Assembly: GCA_035063765.1 (NCBI GenBank)
Contig: JAPSFT010000016.1
Coordinates: forward strand, 1 to 64,000
DNA: 64,000 bases
Direction of reading: 5' to 3'
Source: Deltaproteobacteria bacterium
Lineage (GTDB): Bacteria; Myxococcota_A; UBA9160; PR03
Below are positions 18,801 through 27,551 of this stretch, one piece after another. The translations under genes were made by a program, and so were the position numbers. Within the stretch, counting starts at the first letter, position 1, and each line of letters begins with the position of its first letter. Below the pieces are notes generated by a model. The model was not told the origin of the DNA. It was given only the letters and a program-made list of their open reading frames with translations, and ran no database searches.

Positions 18801-19804
18801 GCGTGCGCCGCCGCACCGGTGGCTTCACGCTGCTCGAGGTGATCGCGGTGGTCCTGCTCACCGGAATCCTGATCACCTTCACGACCAACTTCTACCTGGA
18901 TCTCTCGGCCCAGAGCCGGGCGGCCGTCGAGCGGGCGCGCACCACCCGGCGCGCCGTGGTGCTGCTCGACCGGGTGGCCCGCGACCTCGGCTCCGCGATG
19001 CTCGTGAAGAAGCCCGCCGAGCGCGATCCCCTCGAGCACCCCTGGCTGTTCCTGGCCGAGGCCGACGACCCCGACCAGGGCGCCGGGCGCCTCAAGTTCT
19101 CGAGCCACGGCCATCGCCCGCGCAGCCCGCAGGCGGCCGAGTCCGACGTCGAGATGGTGGCCTGGATGCTGGCGCCGGGCCCGAGCGGGCGCGACTTCGA
19201 GCTGCGTCGCTGGAGCTCGCCCCACCTGCCGCCCGGCCGCGAGCTCGCCTTCCCCCCGCTCGAGGACGGCGACCCGGTGGCAGACGGGATCGCCGGTTTC
19301 GGCGTGTTCCTGATCGGCGAGGACGGCGAGCGGGTGGCGCGCTGGGACTCCTCCGCGATGACCGGCTCGAGCGAGCTCCCGCTCGCCGCCGAGATCCAGG
19401 TCTCGTTCTTCGCCGACGAGGAGAGCGACCTCGTCGCCGGCCCCTACGTGCGGCGCGTGTCCCTGCCCTTGCGCCCGCTCGACCTCGAGGCCCAGCTCGA
19501 GGCTGCCGGCGCGGGTGGACCTGGCAGCGTCGACACGGACGGCGACGGCGTCCCCGACGCGGAGGAGGACGAGGACGGCGACGGGATTCCCGACGGCGAG
19601 GACGACGACGCGAGCGGCGGCGACAGCGAGGGCACCAAGACCGCCCGTGCGTGTCTCCAGGCGAACCCGGGCCTGCAGGCCCTGCTGGACGGCCTCGACC
19701 CGGCGACGCAGGCGAGCGCGGCGAGCATGCTCGACCTGCCGATGAGCGACGTGGCCCCCATCCTCCAGGGCCTCGGCTTCCAGGTACCGCCGGAGTGCCT
19801 GTGA
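18797..19804 (+). CDS. gspJ: Minor pseudopilin GspJ with calcium-binding-type repeat
   Basis: The 335-residue protein has a prepilin leader (GFTLLEVIAVVLLTGILITF, Glu at +5), a GspJ-like body with LLDRVARDLGSAML, and C-terminal strands ending VRRVSLPLRP near residue 232. The family is usually about 200-240 residues. The extra C-terminus holds an acidic DxDGDGxPD segment at residues 245-271 that matches thrombospondin type 3 calcium-binding repeats, then about 60 residues with two cysteines. It sits at the pseudopilus tip with GspI and GspK. The ATG at 18797 overlaps gspI by 4 bases. Confidence 0.9.
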   Translation: MSVRRRTGGFTLLEVIAVVLLTGILITFTTNFYLDLSAQSRAAVERARTTRRAVVLLDRVARDLGSAMLVKKPAERDPLEHPWLFLAEADDPDQGAGRLKFSSHGHRPRSPQAAESDVEMVAWMLAPGPSGRDFELRRWSSPHLPPGRELAFPPLEDGDPVADGIAGFGVFLIGEDGERVARWDSSAMTGSSELPLAAEIQVSFFADEESDLVAGPYVRRVSLPLRPLDLEAQLEAAGAGGPGSVDTDGDGVPDAEEDEDGDGIPDGEDDDASGGDSEGTKTARACLQANPGLQALLDGLDPATQASAASMLDLPMSDVAPILQGLGFQVPPECL

Positions 19805-20952
19805 GCGCCCGCACCCGTCGCCGCACCTCCGGCGTCGTGCTCGTGCTGGTGCTCTTCTACGTGCTCCTCCTCGCGACCACGATCGCGACCCTCCAGCGCC
19901 GCGTCGCGATCGACGCCGGGATCGCCGTGAACCGCGACCGCGCCGCTGCCGCCGAGGCGCTGGCGCGCGGCGGCGTGCGCCTCGCGGAGACGCTCCTGCT
20001 CGAGGACCTGCGCCTCGACGCGGGCGAGCCGGCGCCCGACAGCCTGTGGGACGTGTGGGCGCGCGCCGGGCTCGAGCCGGTCTTCGTCGACGACGAGGGC
20101 GACCAGGCGCTGCGCGTCGAGATCGAGGACGCAGCCGCGCGGCTCGACCTGAACGCCCTGGCCGGCGCGGGCGGAATCGGTCTCGGGGAAGCTGGAGCCG
20201 AAGAGAAGGACGGTGCCGGGCGCGACCAGGCGCCCGCGCCGGCCGACACCCGGGAGGATCGCCCCCGCCCGCGCTCCGGGCTGGGGGGCGGCGCCAGCGG
20301 GATCGAGACGCGCCGGCTCTTCCTCGCGGGCTTCCTGACCCGGGTGATCGAGACCCTTCCCGAACGCCCGGCGCAGGCGGCCTACGATCCCGAGCAGCTC
20401 GCCGCGAACCTGCTCGACTGGGTGGACGAGGACGAGGTGCGCCAGGACGGCGGGCCCGAGGACGAGCCCTACCAGCAGCGCGAGCCGCCCTACCGCGCCC
20501 CCAACCGGCCGCTGCTCTCGCTCGACGAGCTGCGCCTGGTCGAGGGCTTCGACGGCACGCTGGTCGAGGCGCTGCGGCCCTACGCGACGGTGTACCCGCT
20601 GGCCGGCGGCGGCGGACTCAACCTCAACACGGCGCCGTCCTGGGTGCTGGCGCAGCTCACGCGCGGCTCGGACGTCTCCGGCATGCGGCCGGTCGAGGAG
20701 GAGGACGTGCGCCGGGTGCTCGACGCCCGCGACGAGGGCCTCGTGTGCAGCGCCACCGGCGAGGGCGCGGCGTGCACCCCGGTGCTCGAGCTCTTCGACG
20801 GCGAGACCATCAGCCCCCCGATGCTCGACCGCTCGAGCGTCTTCCTGGTGCGGGCCACGGCGCGCGTCGTCGACGTCGAGCGCCGGATCGAGGCCGTGAT
20901 CGACCGCCGCGATCCCCAGGCGCTCCTGCGGCTGTCCTGGCGCGTCGAGTGA
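19801..20952 (+). CDS. gspK: Pseudopilus tip protein GspK
   Basis: The 383-residue protein fits GspK: a short basic N-terminus, one hydrophobic helix (GVVLVLVLFYVLLLATTIA) without the +5 Glu of other pseudopilins, and a large globular domain with GspK-type motifs such as RLDLNAL, LLDWVDEDE and LNLNTAPSWVLAQL. GspK caps the pseudopilus and limits its length. A charged Asp/Gly/Pro-rich insertion lies near residues 135-165. The GTG at 19801 overlaps the gspJ stop; a longer open frame upstream lies inside gspJ and is discarded. Confidence 0.9.
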   Translation: MSARTRRRTSGVVLVLVLFYVLLLATTIATLQRRVAIDAGIAVNRDRAAAAEALARGGVRLAETLLLEDLRLDAGEPAPDSLWDVWARAGLEPVFVDDEGDQALRVEIEDAAARLDLNALAGAGGIGLGEAGAEEKDGAGRDQAPAPADTREDRPRPRSGLGGGASGIETRRLFLAGFLTRVIETLPERPAQAAYDPEQLAANLLDWVDEDEVRQDGGPEDEPYQQREPPYRAPNRPLLSLDELRLVEGFDGTLVEALRPYATVYPLAGGGGLNLNTAPSWVLAQLTRGSDVSGMRPVEEEDVRRVLDARDEGLVCSATGEGAACTPVLELFDGETISPPMLDRSSVFLVRATARVVDVERRIEAVIDRRDPQALLRLSWRVE

Positions 20953-20966
20953 GGTATCCATCTTCC

Positions 20967-22670
20967 ATGCTGGGACGGACCCTCGGCATCGACGTCGGCA
21001 GCCAGTCCATCAAGGTCGTGGAGCTGCGCCAGACCCTGCGCGGGATCGAGCTCGTGCGCGTGCAGTCGATCCCGGTCCCGCCGCCCGCCCCGCCCGACGC
21101 ACCCCACGCACCCCACGCACCCGACGCGCCCGCCGCGATCGCCGGACCCGCCGCGGCCGCCGGGCCGCACGACTCCGCGGCGGCCCCGGAGCCCGCGTCC
21201 GGAGGCGAGCCGGCCGCCGCTCCGGCGCCCTTCCCGCCCGAGGTCGCGACCGCCCTGCGCGAGTGGGCCGCGGGCGAGTCGCTGACGGGCCCGCGCATCG
21301 TGTGCGCGATCCCGGGCGACCGCGTCGCGCGCCGGCGCATGGTGCTGCCCTTCCGCGACCGCAAGCGGATCGCCCAGGCGGTGCCCTTCGAGGTCGAGAG
21401 CGAGACCCCCTTCGACCTCGACGACGTGTTCGTCGACTGGGAGCTCGTCGGAGGCAGCGGCGCGAGCGCCGAGGTGGTCGCGACGGTCGTGCCGCGGGCC
21501 GAGGTCTCGCTGCGTCTCTCGGCGCTGCGCGACGCCGGGATCGCGCCGCGCGTGCTCGAGGTGGAGGGCCTCGCGCTCGCGAACCTGGCCGAGTGGATCG
21601 AGCTGCCGGGCACGCGCCTGCTCCTCGACCTGGGACACCGCCAGACGACGCTGTGCCTCACCGTCGGCGGTGCGCCCCGCTACGCGCGCACCCTCCCGAT
21701 CGGCGGGCGCCACCTGACCGAGGCGCTGGCGGCCGACCTCGGCGTCCCGCTCGACGAAGCGGAGCGGCGCAAGCAGCGCGACGGCGTGATCGGCGGCGCG
21801 AGCCCGGCGGCGGCGCGCGTGCTCGAGCGGCTCGCGCGCGACCTCGTGCGCACGCTCGGCGGTCTCGAGCCCGTGCTCGGCGCGAGCGCCGACAAGGCGA
21901 TCGACGGCATCGTGCTGCTCGGCGGCGGCGCGCGGCTCCAGCGCCTCGACACCTGGCTCGCCGAGCGCACCGGGATCCCGGCCGCACGGCTCGCGGTGGC
22001 GCCGGGCACGCCGGCCGGCGCGCTGCTCGCCGCCGGCGACCCGCTGCGGCTCGGGCCGGCGCTGGCGCTCGCGCTCCGCGGCACGCTCAAGGCGCGCACG
22101 CGCACGAACCTGATGCAGAAGGAGTTCGCGCCGCGCCTCGACCTCGGCCGCTGGAGCCGCGAGCTGCGCCCGACCGCCTTCTGGGCCGGGCTCGCGCTGC
22201 TGCTCGCGATCGTCGCCGGCGCCAACCAGATCGCCCTCGAGTCGCGCCGGGCCGGCCAGCTCGAGGCCGAGCTGGCCGGGATCTGGCAGCAGGCCGCCCC
22301 CGGCCGGCCGGTGCCGGCCGACGTCTCGCGCGCGCTCCTCGACACGTTGCGCCAGACCCAGCAGCGCGCCGAGCTGCTCGGCATCTACGGCGGCAACCTC
22401 TCGGCGCTCGACCTGCTCGGCGAGATCTCGAAGCTGGTGCCGGCGAACCTCGCCGTGATCTTCGAGGAGCTGTCGATCGACGGCCAGGTGGTGCGGATCC
22501 GCGGCCACACCGACAGCTTCGCCGCGGTGGACCAGCTCAAGGCCGCCCTCGCCGGCTTCCCGCACTTCTCGGACATCCGGGTCAGCGAGATCCAGGCCGA
22601 CGCGACCCGCGGCGGCAACAACTTCAGCGTCACGATCAGCCTCGCCAAGGCGGGCGGGGCCCCCCCGTGA
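20967..22670 (+). CDS. gspL: Type II secretion platform protein GspL (PilM-like actin fold plus PilN-like domain)
   Basis: The 567-residue protein has an N-terminal actin-like domain of the PilM/GspL type (LGIDVGSQSIKVVELRQT, VPFEVESETPFDLDDVF, LLLDLGHRQTTLCL, IVLLGGGARL), then one transmembrane helix (ALLLAIVAGANQIAL, about residue 410) and a periplasmic ferredoxin-like domain ending in VTISLAKAG, as in PilN. GspL anchors GspE to the membrane. The N-terminus carries a Pro/Ala/His-rich repeat insertion (about residues 40-95). The ATG at 20967 begins the actin fold; the frame upstream lies within gspK. Confidence 0.88.
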   Translation: MLGRTLGIDVGSQSIKVVELRQTLRGIELVRVQSIPVPPPAPPDAPHAPHAPDAPAAIAGPAAAAGPHDSAAAPEPASGGEPAAAPAPFPPEVATALREWAAGESLTGPRIVCAIPGDRVARRRMVLPFRDRKRIAQAVPFEVESETPFDLDDVFVDWELVGGSGASAEVVATVVPRAEVSLRLSALRDAGIAPRVLEVEGLALANLAEWIELPGTRLLLDLGHRQTTLCLTVGGAPRYARTLPIGGRHLTEALAADLGVPLDEAERRKQRDGVIGGASPAAARVLERLARDLVRTLGGLEPVLGASADKAIDGIVLLGGGARLQRLDTWLAERTGIPAARLAVAPGTPAGALLAAGDPLRLGPALALALRGTLKARTRTNLMQKEFAPRLDLGRWSRELRPTAFWAGLALLLAIVAGANQIALESRRAGQLEAELAGIWQQAAPGRPVPADVSRALLDTLRQTQQRAELLGIYGGNLSALDLLGEISKLVPANLAVIFEELSIDGQVVRIRGHTDSFAAVDQLKAALAGFPHFSDIRVSEIQADATRGGNNFSVTISLAKAGGAPP

Positions 22671-22689
22671 CCCAGGAAGGCGTCTCCCC

Positions 22690-23256
22690 GTGACCGGCCT
22701 GCGCGAGCGCATCGCGGTGTGGATTGCGGGCCTGGCGCCGCGCGAGCGGCTGCTGCTCGGTGCCGCCGGCGCGATGCTGGCGGCCGCGATCGTCTGGCTC
22801 GCAGGGGTCCAGCCCCTGCTCGGCGCGGTGCAGGGTGCGGCGCTGCGGGTCGAGACGGCCGAGCGCAACCTCGAGGTGGCGCGCCGCGTGCAGGGCGAGC
22901 TGGCCGCGCTGCAGGCCAACCTGGCCTCGGTCGAGGCGCGCATCCGGCAGGGTCCGAAGGGCAACCTCTTCACGACCCTCGAGCAGCTCGCCGCCCAGTC
23001 CGCCGTCAAGGTGGAGTCAATGGAGCCCCAGGCGGCGCCGGCCAGCGACACCTATCGCGAGACCAAGGTGCAGGTGGCGCTCAAGCAGGTGACGCTCGCC
23101 CAGGTGGTGAACTTCCTGCACAAGATCGAGTCGGCGGAGCAGCCGCTCTCGGTGAAGAGCCTGCGCATCCGGACCCGCAGCGAGCAGAAGGGCGGCGCCA
23201 AGGTGGACCTGCTCGACGTGACCTTCACCGTCTCCTCCTTCGAGCCGACGACGTGA
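22690..23256 (+). CDS. gspM: Type II secretion protein GspM
   Basis: The 188-residue protein has a GspM layout. A short cytoplasmic stretch with LAPRERLLLGAAGAML is followed by a transmembrane helix (about residues 20-40), a coiled coil, and a small ferredoxin-like periplasmic domain ending in VDLLDVTFTVSSFEP. It partners GspL in the inner-membrane platform. Sequence is poorly conserved in this family, so the assignment rests on topology and its place after gspL. The GTG at 22690 has AGGAAGG upstream. Confidence 0.85.
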   Translation: MTGLRERIAVWIAGLAPRERLLLGAAGAMLAAAIVWLAGVQPLLGAVQGAALRVETAERNLEVARRVQGELAALQANLASVEARIRQGPKGNLFTTLEQLAAQSAVKVESMEPQAAPASDTYRETKVQVALKQVTLAQVVNFLHKIESAEQPLSVKSLRIRTRSEQKGGAKVDLLDVTFTVSSFEPTT

Positions 23257-24155
23257 GCACCCCGGGCGCCGCCCCCTTTCCGCTGCTCCCGCGCGGGCGC
23301 GCCCGCCGGGTGCTCGCGATCGCGGCGGCCTACCTCGCGCTGACCCTCGGGTTCGTGATCGCCCGCTTCCCGGTGGACCGGCTGACCCCCCAGATCGCCG
23401 CGCTCGCGAGCGCCGCCACGGGCGCGCAGGTCGGGATCGGCGAGCTCGAGCTCGACCTGATCGCCCTGCTGCCGACGCTCCACGCGCGCGACGTCACGGT
23501 GACGACGGCCGGCGGCCAGCGGCTGCGCCTCGATCGCGTGCGCGCGCGCCCGGCCTGGTCGTTCTCGTGGCTGCGCGGAGACCCGGCCGCCGTGCTCTCG
23601 CTGCGCGCCGGTGCCGGGCGCGTCGACGGCGTGGTCCGGCTCGGCGGCGCGCCCGGCTTCGAGGGCGAGCTCGCCGACGTGGACCTGGCGCTCCTCCCGG
23701 CGGCGCTCTTCGGCGGGAGCGGCTTCGCGATCGACGGCAAGCTCGGCGGCACGGTCGACCTCCGGCTCGCCGAGGCGGGACCCGAGGGCACGCTCGCGCT
23801 CCGGGCCACGGACGGCTCGGTGTCGCTCCCGAACCTCCCGATCGGGGTGCCCTACCAGTCGATCGCGGCGCAGGCGACGCTCGGCGGCGACGAGCTCGCG
23901 CGCGTCGAGAAGCTCGTCGTCGACGGTCCGATGCTGGCCTTCGAGGCGAGCGGCACCGTGGGCCGCGGCCCGGCGCCGACGCTCGCGCCGCTCGCGCTGC
24001 GCGCCCACGTCGAGGTGCGCGAGCCGGCGCTGCGCGACCTCTTCGCCGGGAGCCCCGTCGCGCTCGGGCCCGACGGCAGCGCGGACCTCACGATCGGCGG
24101 CACGCTCGCGGCGCCCGATCTCGGCAGCGGGCGCCCCGCGCCGCGCCGGCCGTAG
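23253..24155 (+). CDS. gspN: Type II secretion protein GspN
   Basis: The 300-residue protein has one N-terminal transmembrane helix (RVLAIAAAYLALTLGFVIARF) followed by a repetitive beta-rich periplasmic domain with ALASAATGAQVGIGELELDLI, FAIDGKLGGTVDLRL and LTIGGTLAAPDL, which matches GspN/AsmA-like proteins. GspN is an accessory part present in only some T2SS operons. The GTG at 23253 overlaps the gspM stop. It closes the gsp series; the next gene begins 15 bases later, so it is probably on the same transcript. Confidence 0.82.
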   Translation: MSTPGAAPFPLLPRGRARRVLAIAAAYLALTLGFVIARFPVDRLTPQIAALASAATGAQVGIGELELDLIALLPTLHARDVTVTTAGGQRLRLDRVRARPAWSFSWLRGDPAAVLSLRAGAGRVDGVVRLGGAPGFEGELADVDLALLPAALFGGSGFAIDGKLGGTVDLRLAEAGPEGTLALRATDGSVSLPNLPIGVPYQSIAAQATLGGDELARVEKLVVDGPMLAFEASGTVGRGPAPTLAPLALRAHVEVREPALRDLFAGSPVALGPDGSADLTIGGTLAAPDLGSGRPAPRRP

Positions 24156-24170
24156 CCCGAGGGCCCGGCG

Positions 24171-25178
24171 GTGAGCGCCGAATCGCTCCAGAAGATCCTC
24201 CGGACCCTCGCCGACCCGACGCGGGTGCGGATCCTCTCGCTGCTCGAGCGCGAGGAGCTGGCCGTGCAGGAGCTGATGGAGGTGCTCGGGATGGCGCAGA
24301 GCCGGGTCTCGCGCCACCTCGGGATCCTGCGCGAGGCAGGGCTCCTGCGCGACCGCCGCGAGGGCACCTACGTCTTCTACCGCTTCGCGACGCCCGGCGA
24401 CGGCGCCTGGCGCGACGCCTGGGCCCTCGCGCGCCGGGAGCTCTCGGGCGACCCGGCCGCGGAGCGCGACGCGGCGGCGCTCGCGCGCGTGCTCGAGGCG
24501 CGCGCGAGCCGCGCGCGCTCCTTCTTCGACGCGGTGGGGCCGGAGTGGGACGCGCTGCGCAAGGTCTTCCACGACGACGTGCTGCGCGCCCGTGCGCTCG
24601 CCCACCTCGCGCCGCCCGACTGGACCGTCGTGGACGTCGGCACCGGGACCGGGATCCTCGCGATCGAGCTCGCGCGGCTCGGGCTCGACGTGATCGCCGT
24701 AGACCACTCCCGGCGCATGCTCGACGCGGCGCGCGCGAAGCTTGCCGAGGAAGGCTTCACGCTCACGGGCGACGGCATCGCGGTGGGCGCGGAGGGAAGC
24801 GGCGCGGGGCGGGTCTCGCTCCGCGCCGGCGAGGCAGGCGCGCTGCCCCTCGGCGACGGCGAGGTGGACGCCGCCCTCGCCCACATGGTGCTCCACTACC
24901 TGCCGGCGCCAGCCGAGGCGCTGCGCGAGATGGCGCGGGTGGTGCGACCCGGCGGCGCGCTCGTGGTGGTCGACTTCGTCCGCCACGAGGCCGAGTGGAT
25001 GCGCGAGGAGCTCGGCGTCCAGTGGCTCGGCTTCCCGCCCACCGAGGTGGCCGGCTGGCTGCACGAGATCGGCCTCGAGCGCATCCGGCTCGAAACCATC
25101 GCCGCCGGCTCCCCCACCCGCGAGCTCCCCGCGGCCTTCATCGCGGCAGCAAGGCGGCCGAAGGCCGCCGCGCAGTGA
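24171..25178 (+). CDS. ArsR-family regulator fused to a SAM-dependent methyltransferase
   Basis: The 335-residue protein combines an N-terminal winged helix of the ArsR/SmtB type (residues about 1-85, with LADPTRVRILSLLEREEL and SRVSRHLGILREAGLL) and a C-terminal class I methyltransferase (motif I VVDVGTGTGILAIELA near residue 158, VVRPGGALVVVDF later). This fusion is a known architecture, though its ligand is unproven. No ArsR metal-binding cysteine pair is visible. It follows gspN by 15 bases. Its last codons and TGA stop lie inside the first copy of the repeat at 25153-25366, so the C-terminal RRPKAAAQ is repeat-encoded and probably not ancestral. Confidence 0.88.
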   Translation: MSAESLQKILRTLADPTRVRILSLLEREELAVQELMEVLGMAQSRVSRHLGILREAGLLRDRREGTYVFYRFATPGDGAWRDAWALARRELSGDPAAERDAAALARVLEARASRARSFFDAVGPEWDALRKVFHDDVLRARALAHLAPPDWTVVDVGTGTGILAIELARLGLDVIAVDHSRRMLDAARAKLAEEGFTLTGDGIAVGAEGSGAGRVSLRAGEAGALPLGDGEVDAALAHMVLHYLPAPAEALREMARVVRPGGALVVVDFVRHEAEWMREELGVQWLGFPPTEVAGWLHEIGLERIRLETIAAGSPTRELPAAFIAAARRPKAAAQ

Positions 25179-25366
25179 GCCGAAGGCGAACGAAGGTCAT
25201 CCGGCAAGGCGGCCGAAGGCCGCCGCGCAGTGAGCCGGAGGCGAACGAAGCCCATCAGGTGGCGGCCGAAGGCCGCCGCGCAGTGAGCCGAAGGCGAACG
25301 AAGCCCATCCGGTGGCGGCCGAAGGCCGCCGCGCAGTGAGCCGGAGGCGAACGAAGCCCATCCGCA
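25153..25366. repeat. Four tandem copies of a 53-55-base hairpin repeat
   Basis: Copies begin at 25153, 25208, 25261 and 25314. Each starts with the hairpin GGCGGCCGAAGGCCGCC (7-base arms, 3-base loop) and continues with a near-invariant GCGCAGTGAGCCGAAGGCGA core and a tail ending near CCCATCCGG. The block supplies the stop of the ArsR-methyltransferase and runs to the first base of the HAD ATG at 25366. No spacer-like unique segments separate the copies, so it is not a CRISPR. It may act as a set of transcription-attenuating hairpins or be a selfish repeat. Confidence 0.85.
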
Positions 25367-26073
25367 TGGAGATCCCCCGGATCGAGGCCGTCGTCTTCGA
25401 CGCGGCCGGCACCCTGATCCGGCCGGCCGAGCCGGTCGGCGAGACCTATGCCCGGGTCGCGCGCGCGCACGGGGTCGCGATCCCGGCCTGGCGGCTCGAC
25501 GACGCGTTCCGCCGGGTGCTGGCCGCGGCCCCGCCGATGGTCTTCCCGGGCCTCCCGCCCGAGCAGGTGGCCGGGCGCGAGCGCGCCTGGTGGCGGGACC
25601 TGGTGCGCGCCGTCTTCCGGGCTGCGGACCAGATGCAGCGCTTCGGGGACTTCGAGGCCTGCTTCGCGGCGCTCTTCGCCCACTACGCCGAGCCGGCCGC
25701 CTGGCGTCCCCTCCCGGGCGCACGCGCGGCGCTCGACGCCCTCCGCGGCGAGGGGCGGCGCCTCGCCGTGGCCTCGAACTTCGACGGGCGCCTGCCCCGA
25801 CTGCTCGCCGGCCTCGGCCTCGACGAGGGCCTCGAGGCCGTCCTCCTGCCCTCGGCGCTCGGTGCCGCGAAGCCGGATCCCGCCTTCTTCGCCGCGGTCG
25901 CGGCGCGCCTCGGGGTCGCGCCCGCCGCCGCCGCCTACGTCGGCGACGACCCCGAGCAGGACGTGGCCGCCGCCCGGCGCGCCGGCTTCCGGGCGATCGA
26001 CGCGAGCGCGCTTGCTACCCTCGCCGCGCTTCCCGGACACCTCCACGCCCTCGAGGACCCTCCGCTCCGATGA
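25366..26073 (+). CDS. HAD-family hydrolase
   Basis: The 235-residue protein is a HAD-superfamily (subfamily IA type) phosphatase-like hydrolase: motif I FDAAGTL with the nucleophile Asp near residue 12, motif II VASNFDG, motif III lysine in AAKPDP and motif IV VGDDPEQDV. A helical cap lies between motifs I and II. In motif I the usual general acid Asp two residues after the nucleophile is replaced by Ala (DAAGT rather than DxDGT), as in some HAD members, so phosphatase activity is not certain. The ATG at 25366 follows the hairpin repeats. It overlaps tldD by 4 bases. Confidence 0.87.
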   Translation: MEIPRIEAVVFDAAGTLIRPAEPVGETYARVARAHGVAIPAWRLDDAFRRVLAAAPPMVFPGLPPEQVAGRERAWWRDLVRAVFRAADQMQRFGDFEACFAALFAHYAEPAAWRPLPGARAALDALRGEGRRLAVASNFDGRLPRLLAGLGLDEGLEAVLLPSALGAAKPDPAFFAAVAARLGVAPAAAAYVGDDPEQDVAAARRAGFRAIDASALATLAALPGHLHALEDPPLR

Positions 26074-27551
26074 GCGACCCGCACGCCCCGCGCCCGAAGC
26101 CAGCGCCCGCCGGCGCCGACGTGGCCTCCTTCTTCCACGAGCGCTTCGGCGTCGACGAGCACGCGCTCGGGCGCGTGCTCGGGAGCGCGCTCGAGCGCCG
26201 CGCCGACGGCGCCGACCTCTTCTTCGAGTACAGCACCCAGGACTCGGTGGCCCTCGAAGAGGGCATCGTGAAGAGCGGCAACCGCCACGTCGAGCAGGGC
26301 GTCGGCGTGCGGGTCGTGGCCGGCGAGCGCCAGGGCTACGCGCACTCGGACGAGATCACCGTCGAGAGCCTCGAGCTCGCGGCGGCGACGGCGCGGGCCA
26401 TCTCGGAGACCGGCGGCACGAGCGCGCCGGTCGCGCTCCACCCGGCCGCGGGCTCCCGCGACCTGTATCCGGTCGCGACCGCTCCCACGGACGTGCCCGT
26501 CGCCGACAAGGTGCGCCTGCTCGGGGAGATCGACCGCTACGCCCGCGCGCGCGATCCCCGGATCGTGCAGGTGATGGCGAGCGTGGTCGCGGAGCAGCGG
26601 CGCGTGCTGGTGGTGAGCCATGACGGCGCGAGCGCCGGCGACCTGCGCCCGCTCGTGCGGCTCAACGTCCAGGTGATCGCGCAGGATCCGGGCGGGCGGC
26701 GGCGCGAGGTGGGCTACCACGGGATGGGCGGCCGCTACGAGCTCGAGCGCCTGCTCGATCCGGGGGCGTGGCAGCCGCTCGCCGACGAGGCGGTGCGCAT
26801 CGCGCTGCTCAACCTCACCGCCGTCCCCTGCCCCGCCGGCACCATGGACGTGGTGCTCGGCCCGGGCTGGCCGGGGATCCTGCTCCACGAGGCGATCGGG
26901 CACGGGCTCGAGGGCGACTTCAACCGCAAGAAGACCAGCGCCTTCGCCGACCGTCTGGGCCAGCGCGTCGCGGCGCCCGGCGTCACCGTGGTGGACGACG
27001 GCACGCTTCCGGGCCGGCGCGGCTCGCTGAACGTCGACGACGAGGGAACGCCCAGCCAGCGCACCGTGCTGATCGAGGACGGCGTCCTGGTCGGCTACCT
27101 CCAGGACCGGCTCAACGCGCGCCTCATGGGCATGGCGCCCACCGGCAACGGCCGCCGCGAGAGCTACGCGCACCTGCCGATGCCGCGCATGACCAACACC
27201 TTCATGCTCGCCGGCCACGACGACCCGGAGGAGATCGTGCGCTCGGTGTCGCGCGGCCTCTACGCGGTGTCGTTCGGGGGCGGCCAGGTCGACATCACGA
27301 GCGGCAAGTTCGTGTTCAGCGCGAGCGAGGCCTACCGGATCGAGGACGGCCGGATCGGCGCGCCGGTGAAGGGCGCCACCCTGATCGGCAACGGCCCCGA
27401 CGTCCTGACCCGCGTCTCCCGCGTCGGCCACGACCTGGCGCTCGACCAGGGTGTCGGCACCTGCGGCAAGGACGGCCAGTCGGTGCCGGTCGGGGTCGGC
27501 TTGCCGACGGTGCGCGTGGACGGGCTCACGGTCGGAGGCACGGAAGCGTGA
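26070..27551 (+). CDS. tldD: Metalloprotease subunit TldD
   Basis: The 493-residue protein is TldD, the catalytic subunit of the TldD/TldE heterodimeric zinc protease that trims unfolded peptides, matures some modified peptides and is linked to toxin-antitoxin turnover. The metal-binding HEAIGH motif is at residues 273-278, followed by GLEGDFNRKKTSAF and the glycine-rich region after it. The ATG at 26070 overlaps the HAD stop (ATGA) and its stop overlaps the tldE start. A longer open frame upstream lies inside the HAD gene. Length is close to E. coli TldD (481). Confidence 0.94.
   Translation: MSDPHAPRPKPAPAGADVASFFHERFGVDEHALGRVLGSALERRADGADLFFEYSTQDSVALEEGIVKSGNRHVEQGVGVRVVAGERQGYAHSDEITVESLELAAATARAISETGGTSAPVALHPAAGSRDLYPVATAPTDVPVADKVRLLGEIDRYARARDPRIVQVMASVVAEQRRVLVVSHDGASAGDLRPLVRLNVQVIAQDPGGRRREVGYHGMGGRYELERLLDPGAWQPLADEAVRIALLNLTAVPCPAGTMDVVLGPGWPGILLHEAIGHGLEGDFNRKKTSAFADRLGQRVAAPGVTVVDDGTLPGRRGSLNVDDEGTPSQRTVLIEDGVLVGYLQDRLNARLMGMAPTGNGRRESYAHLPMPRMTNTFMLAGHDDPEEIVRSVSRGLYAVSFGGGQVDITSGKFVFSASEAYRIEDGRIGAPVKGATLIGNGPDVLTRVSRVGHDLALDQGVGTCGKDGQSVPVGVGLPTVRVDGLTVGGTEA

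Noticed and set aside
25153-25366. Possible CRISPR array
   Set aside because: Units abut with no unique spacers, begin with a hairpin and have a 53-55-base period; no cas genes are present.
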